Assembly: GCA_938005465.1 (NCBI GenBank) | Contig: CALLNU010000046.1 | Span: 1 to 64,000 of the forward strand | Reading direction: 5' to 3' | Origin: an uncultured Collinsella sp. | GTDB lineage: Bacteria > Actinomycetota > Coriobacteriia > Coriobacteriales > Coriobacteriaceae | DNA length: 64,000 bases | Shown: in pieces, positions 58,526 through 64,000 of the stretch | How the letters are laid out: each line of letters opens with the position of its first letter | Numbering within the stretch: position 1 is the first letter of the stretch | Notes under the pieces: generated by a model | What the model was told of the DNA's origin: nothing | The model's database searches: none | Seen by the model: the letters and a program-made list of their open reading frames with translations, nothing else | Position numbers and translations under genes: made by a program

Positions 58526-59680
58526 TTAGAAGCTACCGCGCTTCAGGAAGTCGGGAAGCTCGAACTGATCGTTGCCGAAGTTAGGAAGCTCGGTGCCACC
58601 GACGTTGCGGGTCGGAGCGGCCTGAGCCGGGCTCGTGGCAGGAGCGGTGCGCTGCGGCTCAGCGGAGGCAGCGGCCTTGCTCTGAGACTGCTGAGCAGCA
58701 AAGAGCTCGTCCTGACGGTTGACGTTGGAGTCGGAGAAGCCCGTAGCGATGACGGTGATACGCACCTGATCGCCCAGGGACTCGTCGACAACGGTACCGA
58801 AGATGATGTTGGCCTCGGGGTCGACGGCGTTGGCGACAACGTCGGCGGCGTCGCTGATCTCCTGGATGCCCAGGTCCTTGGAACCGGCGATGGAGAGCAG
58901 CACGCGCGTGGCACCATCGATGGAGCTCTCGAGCAGCGGGCTGGAGATGGCCTGCTGGGCAGCGTCGACGGCACGGGTATCCCCAGAAGAGGTACCGATA
59001 CCCATCATGGCGGTACCGGCCTGCTTCATGATGGTCTTAACATCGGCGAAGTCCAGGTTGATGATACCGGGGACGGTGATGAGGTCGGTGATGCCCTGGG
59101 TGCCCTGGGAAAGGACGCCATCGGCAATCGCGAAGGCCTCGAGCATGGTGGTCTTCTTCTCGGCGATGTCGAGCAGCTTATCGTTAGGGATGACGATCAT
59201 GGTGTCGACGCAATCGGAGAGGGTCTTAATGCCCTCCTCGGCGCTCTTCTTGCGCTTGCGGCCCTCGAAGGTGAAGGGCTTGGTCACGACGGCGACGGTC
59301 AGCGCACCGACCTCGTTCATCGCGATATCGGCAACGATGGGAGCAGCGCCGGTACCGGTGCCACCGCCCTCGCCGCAGGTGATGAACACCATGTCGGCGC
59401 CAGCGAGCGCCTCGGCAATGTCGTCGCGGGACTCATCGGCAGCCTTGCGGCCAACCTCGGGGTTGGCGCCGGCGCCCAGGCCGCGGGTAAGGTCGGTGCC
59501 GATGTGCACCTTGATATCGGCATCAGAGATCGCGAGTGCCTGAGCATCGGTGTTGATGGCAACAAACTCGACGCCGCGGATGCCCTCTTCGATCATTCGA
59601 TTGACCGCGTTGGTACCGCCGCCGCCGACGCCGACCACCTTAATGACGGCAAGGTAGTTGTTGATCTCTGTCTCGTGCAT
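58526..59680 (-). CDS. ftsZ: Cell division protein FtsZ
   Basis: A 384-residue tubulin-like GTPase. Signature GGGTGTGAAP (about residue 98), VGGGGTNAVNRMI at the N-terminus, and the T7 loop NLDFADVKTIM. A Gln/Ala/Ser/Pro-rich linker (about 50 residues) precedes the conserved C-terminal tail ELPDFLKR that binds SepF and FtsA. ATG at 59680 follows GGAGG. ftsQ lies 199 nt upstream. Confidence 0.97.
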   Translation of the reverse strand: MHETEINNYLAVIKVVGVGGGGTNAVNRMIEEGIRGVEFVAINTDAQALAISDADIKVHIGTDLTRGLGAGANPEVGRKAADESRDDIAEALAGADMVFITCGEGGGTGTGAAPIVADIAMNEVGALTVAVVTKPFTFEGRKRKKSAEEGIKTLSDCVDTMIVIPNDKLLDIAEKKTTMLEAFAIADGVLSQGTQGITDLITVPGIINLDFADVKTIMKQAGTAMMGIGTSSGDTRAVDAAQQAISSPLLESSIDGATRVLLSIAGSKDLGIQEISDAADVVANAVDPEANIIFGTVVDESLGDQVRITVIATGFSDSNVNRQDELFAAQQSQSKAAASAEPQRTAPATSPAQAAPTRNVGGTELPNFGNDQFELPDFLKRGSF

Positions 59681-59879
59681 GTCGGTCCTCCGAACAAAGG
59701 TTATAGCCATAGCATGGGTCGACCCCTGCGCACATTAACCTTCAGGTTGAAAGTAAATGCAAAGGTAAACTGTATTATGTTTGCACATTATGAACGTATC
59801 AGTCAAATAATTGACCGTGAAAACCAAACAAACCAGATAAACGGCGTGGTATGGCCCCTCAACAAAGCATCAACCAGCG

Positions 59880-61136
59880 CTACGAGGTCGGAGCGTTCCT
59901 AAATGTATAGTTACCCGGAGAGCGCACATTGATATACGTTACGCCCTCTACCTGCGAAAGCAGCTTGGTGACTACGCGCTCCTTCTTGACGATATCGTTC
60001 GAATCGCCCAGCGACACCTCAATGCCGTTATTGAGGTTTGCCGAGATGGCTTCGACCGAAGGCGTGGAAATATCCTTGACTTGTCCCAAGAACTCGCTCG
60101 AAAAACCACGCACATAATCCAAGCCAGCCTTAACGGCCTTGGAGCTCACTGCCTGGCCGGAAACCGGAGCGACATCCGCCGAGACATCAGTCAACAACAC
60201 CGCGCCATAGTGCTTAGCGAGCGCCAGCGCGGCATCGATTCCGGTCAAGGTATTTGAGCCCTGCCCTGTCGTGATGACGTTGCCTTGGTCGTCCACTTCG
60301 ACCGACGTCGACAGTGGGGCGATCCAGGTGTCATCATCCCCGATGGCCCAGGCAAGGTCATCGGAACTGATATAGGCAATTGCGATGACCTTGCGCTCCA
60401 TCGGCGTAATGATGAGCGTATGCGGGAACTGACGCTGGACATCCACGCCCGAGACCCACGGATTCTGCTTGAGGTCCTCGGTAATCTGGTCGGGATCGAC
60501 GTTAAAAAGCGACGTTCCCTCGGGCAAATCGATCAGCTGGATAGCATCGTGCTTCGTCACATGCTCGCTGCCTTGAATCTGAATATCAGTGGCGGTAAAC
60601 AATCCAGAGTTGATCACCACGATGGCAACGACGACGAACACGGCCAAGGCGGCCAGAACGCCGCCCACGATTTTGCCTTTGCCTGCAACGACAGAAGCGG
60701 CGTCTGATGTTTTATTTACCATCGCCCCAAGTGAAGACAACGGGTTGACGCTTTTTTTACCCGAAGGCTTCTTGGCGGTAGCCGGCACCGATGTCAGCGA
60801 GCGCGGTTTCGATGCGCCCAGCGTGCGACCTGGACGCGGCGCTTTAGTTCCCGTCGAGGGCTTAGGAGTTGCCATGGGACGGGCGGGTTTGGCGCCCATA
60901 ACAGGCTTTGACGTCACCGAGGGACGCGAGGACTTTTTTGCGGCCGGACGATTACCGAGCTGCGAGCCGACAACCGGACGACTGGTCTGTCGAGCATGCC
61001 CGACAGACTTAGAGTGCGCGACGGTATTGCGTTGAGATTTGGCAGGCGCGCCGGAACGCCCTCCGGCGCGGCGGAAGGTGGGTTTCGATGCTCTAGAAGC
61101 CGAGGAATTTAACTTCCGGTCTGAGCTCGATGCCAT
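59880..61136 (-). CDS. ftsQ: FtsQ/DivIB cell-division protein with a long basic N-terminus
   Basis: A 418-residue membrane protein. Residues 1-150 are rich in Lys, Arg, Ser, Pro and Ala (repeated SKP, KPA, RPG-like elements). One membrane helix follows (VGGVLAALAVFVVVAIVVINSG, about 155-175). A POTRA domain (TATDIQIQGSEHVTKHDAIQLID) and a beta domain (QFPHTLIITPMERKVIAIA) end it. It links FtsB/FtsL/FtsW in the divisome. The start overlaps murB by 44 nt. FtsQ usually has a far shorter cytoplasmic tail. Confidence 0.88.
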   Translation of the reverse strand: MASSSDRKLNSSASRASKPTFRRAGGRSGAPAKSQRNTVAHSKSVGHARQTSRPVVGSQLGNRPAAKKSSRPSVTSKPVMGAKPARPMATPKPSTGTKAPRPGRTLGASKPRSLTSVPATAKKPSGKKSVNPLSSLGAMVNKTSDAASVVAGKGKIVGGVLAALAVFVVVAIVVINSGLFTATDIQIQGSEHVTKHDAIQLIDLPEGTSLFNVDPDQITEDLKQNPWVSGVDVQRQFPHTLIITPMERKVIAIAYISSDDLAWAIGDDDTWIAPLSTSVEVDDQGNVITTGQGSNTLTGIDAALALAKHYGAVLLTDVSADVAPVSGQAVSSKAVKAGLDYVRGFSSEFLGQVKDISTPSVEAISANLNNGIEVSLGDSNDIVKKERVVTKLLSQVEGVTYINVRSPGNYTFRNAPTS

Positions 61137-62004
61137 ACGCCTCCCTCACCTTTCCGTGCACATGTCTGATAACCGCGGCAACGTCATCGGCCGAGGCAGT
61201 TCCGTTATTAACGATAAAATTAGCGTGAACGGGCGAAACTTCCGCGCCGCCAATCGAAAAACCCTTTAATCCACAATCCTCGATAAGCTTGCCCACACTC
61301 GCATCGGGCGGGTTGCGAAAGACCGACCCGCAGGATGCGCGACCCATGGGCTGCGTACGCTTGCGCCTCGTCAGGTACCGCTCCATGCGCTCGCGAATGT
61401 CGGCCTTGGGCGCCGGTTTAAGCTTGAGCACGCACTCGAGGATAATCTCATTGCGGGGAAGGCTACATTCGCGGTAGCCCCAAGTGATCTCGGACCCCGC
61501 ATAATGCTTGATACCGGATGCCGGGTCAAACGTTACGACATCCTCAACCAGCGAGCCAATCCACTCGGTCCGTGTGCCGGCATTCATAGATATCGCACCG
61601 CCAACCGAGCCAGGGATGCCAACGGCAAACTCAAGGCCCGAGAGGCTACGCGACAGGGCATCGTTGACCAGGCGCGCAAACATCACGCCCGCACCGACCG
61701 TCAGCGTACAACCGTCATCGGCAACAACCGTGCGCTGAAACTCACGTCCGAGCGAAATGACGGCGCCGCGATAACCGCCATCGGCAACCAGCAGATTGGA
61801 GCCCTTGCCTATGATGACCCACGGCACCTGCTCGCGATCGAGCACCGCCACGGCGCGGCGGAGGGCATGATAGCTATGGCACGTCACAAAGAGGTCGGCC
61901 TTGCCGCCGATACGATAGCTCGTATGACGCGCAAGGCGCTCGTCCTCGATCACATCCGTGTCGATCATGCCCGAGAGCGCCATGACGGCGTTAAACAGAC
62001 CCAT
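61093..62004 (-). CDS. murB: UDP-N-acetylenolpyruvoylglucosamine reductase MurB
   Basis: A 303-residue flavoenzyme with LARHTSYRIGGKADLF, PWVIIGKGSNLL, AVGIPGSVGGAISMNAG and RASCGSVFRNPPD, where the serine of GSVFRNP is the proton donor. It makes UDP-MurNAc. ATG at 62004 lies 5 nt after the murC stop. It overlaps ftsQ by 44 nt, so they are coupled. Confidence 0.95.
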   Translation of the reverse strand: MGLFNAVMALSGMIDTDVIEDERLARHTSYRIGGKADLFVTCHSYHALRRAVAVLDREQVPWVIIGKGSNLLVADGGYRGAVISLGREFQRTVVADDGCTLTVGAGVMFARLVNDALSRSLSGLEFAVGIPGSVGGAISMNAGTRTEWIGSLVEDVVTFDPASGIKHYAGSEITWGYRECSLPRNEIILECVLKLKPAPKADIRERMERYLTRRKRTQPMGRASCGSVFRNPPDASVGKLIEDCGLKGFSIGGAEVSPVHANFIVNNGTASADDVAAVIRHVHGKVREAYGIELRPEVKFLGF

Positions 62005-62009
62005 TAGAC

Positions 62010-63428
62010 TTAAGCGTCTTTCTTGGCAGTCAGATACTCAATGAACTCGGGACCGACGGTCGTAACGTCACCGGCACCCATAGTGAGCAGCAGATCGCCC
62101 TCGCCCACCATCTGCTCGAGCTCCTGATTGAGCTCAAGACGGCTGGAGCAGTACACGACCTCCTTGCCAGGATGCTTGGCGCGCACGGTATCGGCGAGCA
62201 TCTTAGAGGTAACACCCGGAATGGGCATCTCGCCAGCCGAGAACACATCAATCAGCAGCAGTTTATCGGCATTGGCAAATGCATCGGCAAAGTCGTCGCA
62301 CAGGGCCTGCAGGCGCGAATAACGGTGCGGCTGGAACACGACGTCGACATGCTTGTAGCCCAGCGACGAAGCGGCAGCAAGCGTCGCCTTGATCTCGGTG
62401 GGGTGATGGCCGTAATCATCGACCACGGTGATGCCATCGATATCGCCCACGTGGGTAAAGCGACGGCGGACGCCCTCAAAGCTCGAGAGCGCCTTGGCGG
62501 CGGCGTCGATGTCAAGGCCCAGGACATGGGCGACGGTGAGCACCGCCGTGGCGTTGAGCATGTTGTGGCGACCGGGATTGCTCTTGATCTCCACGGCATG
62601 CTCAGTGCCGTCCTCAAAGCGAACGATAAAGTCACTCTGGATGCCTTTGACATCCGGGTGCATGCAGACGATGTCGTTGCTCTCGGCAAAGCCGTAGGAA
62701 AGCACGTGACGGCCCGTCGACTTGGCGAGCTCGACCAGATGCGGGTCCTCACCGCAGACGATGACGGTGCCGTCCTCGCCCACCAGGCTCATGAATTTGG
62801 CGAAAGTCGCTTCGATCTCCTCGATACCCGAGTAGTGATCGAGGTGGTCGGCCTCGACGTTGGTCACAATGACCACGTTGGGGTTCAGGAACAGGAAGGA
62901 GCTGTCGGACTCGTCGGCCTCGGCGACAAAGTAGTCGCCCGAGCCGTTCTTGCCGTTCGTGTCATAGCCCTCGACGATGCCACCGATCAGGAAGCTCGGA
63001 TCCAGACCCATGCGGTCGAGCATGGTGGCGCACATCGAAGACGTGGTGGTCTTGCCGTGCGTGCCGGCAACAGCGACGGTAGTGTAGCCGTGGCCCAAGG
63101 CAGAGAGCATCTTGGCACGGGGCCACACGGGAATACCAAGCTCGCGAGCGCGCACGAGTTCAGGGTTGGACTCCGGAATAGCGGTGGAGACAACAACCAC
63201 GTCGGGCTTGACCTCGTCGATCGTGGCGGCCTCATGGCCCACATGTACCTTCACACCAGCGCGGGTAAGCTGGCGGATATAACGTGACGTCTTAAGGTCG
63301 GAGCCGGTAACGGCATAACCGCGCTCGTGCAGAACGAGGGCGATGCCGCTCATGCCGGCGCCGCCGATACCGATAAAGTGGGCGCTCTTAAACTCGGGCG
63401 CGGAGGTTGCAGTCTGGGAATCAGCCAT
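62010..63428 (-). CDS. murC: UDP-N-acetylmuramate-L-alanine ligase MurC
   Basis: A 472-residue Mur ligase. It has HFIGIGGAGMSGIA (nucleotide fold), VAVAGTHGKTTTSSM (ATP P-loop), NVEADHLDHYSG, and DDYGHHPTEI in the C-terminal domain. It adds L-Ala to UDP-MurNAc. ATG at 63428 is chosen because the family starts here; an upstream frame reaches 63455. It lies 97 nt after murG. Confidence 0.96.
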   Translation of the reverse strand: MADSQTATSAPEFKSAHFIGIGGAGMSGIALVLHERGYAVTGSDLKTSRYIRQLTRAGVKVHVGHEAATIDEVKPDVVVVSTAIPESNPELVRARELGIPVWPRAKMLSALGHGYTTVAVAGTHGKTTTSSMCATMLDRMGLDPSFLIGGIVEGYDTNGKNGSGDYFVAEADESDSSFLFLNPNVVIVTNVEADHLDHYSGIEEIEATFAKFMSLVGEDGTVIVCGEDPHLVELAKSTGRHVLSYGFAESNDIVCMHPDVKGIQSDFIVRFEDGTEHAVEIKSNPGRHNMLNATAVLTVAHVLGLDIDAAAKALSSFEGVRRRFTHVGDIDGITVVDDYGHHPTEIKATLAAASSLGYKHVDVVFQPHRYSRLQALCDDFADAFANADKLLLIDVFSAGEMPIPGVTSKMLADTVRAKHPGKEVVYCSSRLELNQELEQMVGEGDLLLTMGAGDVTTVGPEFIEYLTAKKDA

Positions 63429-63525
63429 GTGCTCGTGTACTCCTTGCGTAAACACTGCCTGTAACCCGTTAACTGTACCGCACCTACCGCATCAGCGCGA
63501 GGGCGACCGACGATATCCCGTCTAA

Positions 63526-64000
63526 CTAACGCAAACCCTCTACCGCATCCGCCAGAAGAGCGGCGGCCCTATCCTGAGCCAGACCACGCGCCGCCTGACG
63601 CATGGCGTCGCGCGCCGCCGCGTCATCGACCAGGTGCAGCAGCTCATCGGCAAAGGCAGAACCGTCGATATCGGCATCGGCGCAGAGCACGCCGGCCCCG
63701 GCGTCGACCAGATACCGGGCATTGGTGGTTTGGTGGTTGGCCGTCGCATGCGGATACGGCACGAGCACCGAGGGCACGGCGAGCGCAGCGATCTCGGCCA
63801 CGCTCGATGCGCCCGAACGCGAGAGCACCAAATCGGCAGCAGCCAACATATCGCCCATGTTGTCGATGTAAGGCTGGACGCGGTAACGCTTCGCCTCCTC
63901 GGGCGTCAGCGCCAAAGCGCGCTCGGTCTCCTCAAAGCCGTCGGCACCCGTCGAATGCAACACATAGAGGTTCTTGCGCGAAAGCAGCTCGTTTTTGAGC
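63526..64000 (-). CDS. murG: MurG, lipid II synthase, C-terminal part (runs off the window)
   Basis: The frame is open to base 64,000 and shows only the last 158 residues. The donor-binding block ADLVLSRSGASSVAEIAALAVPSVLVPYPHATANHQ identifies MurG, which transfers GlcNAc to lipid I. The ORF seen here begins in the middle, so the true start lies outside. It heads the visible murG-murC-murB-ftsQ-ftsZ order. Confidence 0.93.
   Translation of the reverse strand, partial: LKNELLSRKNLYVLHSTGADGFEETERALALTPEEAKRYRVQPYIDNMGDMLAAADLVLSRSGASSVAEIAALAVPSVLVPYPHATANHQTTNARYLVDAGAGVLCADADIDGSAFADELLHLVDDAAARDAMRQAARGLAQDRAAALLADAVEGLR

Overview
The window comes from a high-GC (about 60% by eye), low-redundancy bacterial chromosome. 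Its gene content and order point to a gut Coriobacteriia actinobacterium, most likely Collinsella or a close relative. The reasons are an actinobacterial dcw/ylm cell-division cluster, a selenocysteine-containing SelD, YjiM/YjiL-type anaerobic reductases, an O2-independent lifestyle and many large intergenic palindromes. The assignment is inference; no marker rRNA is present.

Layout. 1-2,260 is an accessory patch: the N-terminus of a zinc-ribbon transposase, a RelB-like/PIN toxin-antitoxin pair, nested inverted repeats, and a tRNA-Pro/tRNA-Gly operon whose 3' end and terminator are duplicated. 2,266-10,440 is a minus-strand selenium and redox block: brnQ, a cysteine desulfurase, a DUF3343 Se/S-carrier-like protein, yedF, selD (with an in-frame UGA), a dehydratase activase and two double-cubane-type reductases. 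10,870-16,286 holds modABC, mogA and moeA (molybdate uptake and molybdenum cofactor assembly). 16,497-24,368 is housekeeping and transport (ClC, lipid kinase, GGQ-domain protein, xpt, MFS pump, metY, redox protein, YigZ). 24,602-43,969 includes RNase P RNA, rpsA, cysteine desulfidase, rpiB, ndk, argGH, polA, an M18 aminopeptidase, yaaA and a TPP-riboswitch thiC followed by thiD. 44,302-50,233 has a SGNH hydrolase, a PARG-like macrodomain protein, a Bax-inhibitor-1 protein, a PiT/DUF47 phosphate uptake pair and a nitroreductase. 50,400-64,000 is the minus-strand dcw/ylm cluster (murG-murC-murB-ftsQ-ftsZ-pgeF ... yggS-sepF-yggT-divIVA), interrupted by a complete pstSCAB-phoU operon.

How the parts work together. 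SelD, YedF, DUF3343 and the desulfurase can generate and deliver activated selenium. The Mod/Mog/Moe genes next door supply molybdenum cofactor. The activase and paired iron-sulfur reductases form an ATP-driven low-potential reduction module. MurC/B/G and FtsQ/FtsZ/SepF/DivIVA couple wall-precursor synthesis to septation, and phosphate uptake is embedded in that cluster.

Most unusual signals: (i) four copies of a large structured element with differing but complementary arms, each directly 3' of a minus-strand gene; (ii) a dispersed hairpin family with GTTGCGGTG(A/G)AATA arms; (iii) three tandem 80-bp palindromes at 44,030-44,245; (iv) the UGA-containing selD; (v) the pst operon inside the ylm cluster; (vi) yggT with no standard start codon. 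Coordinates, translations and pairings were read by eye; family names rest on recognised motifs, not on searches.
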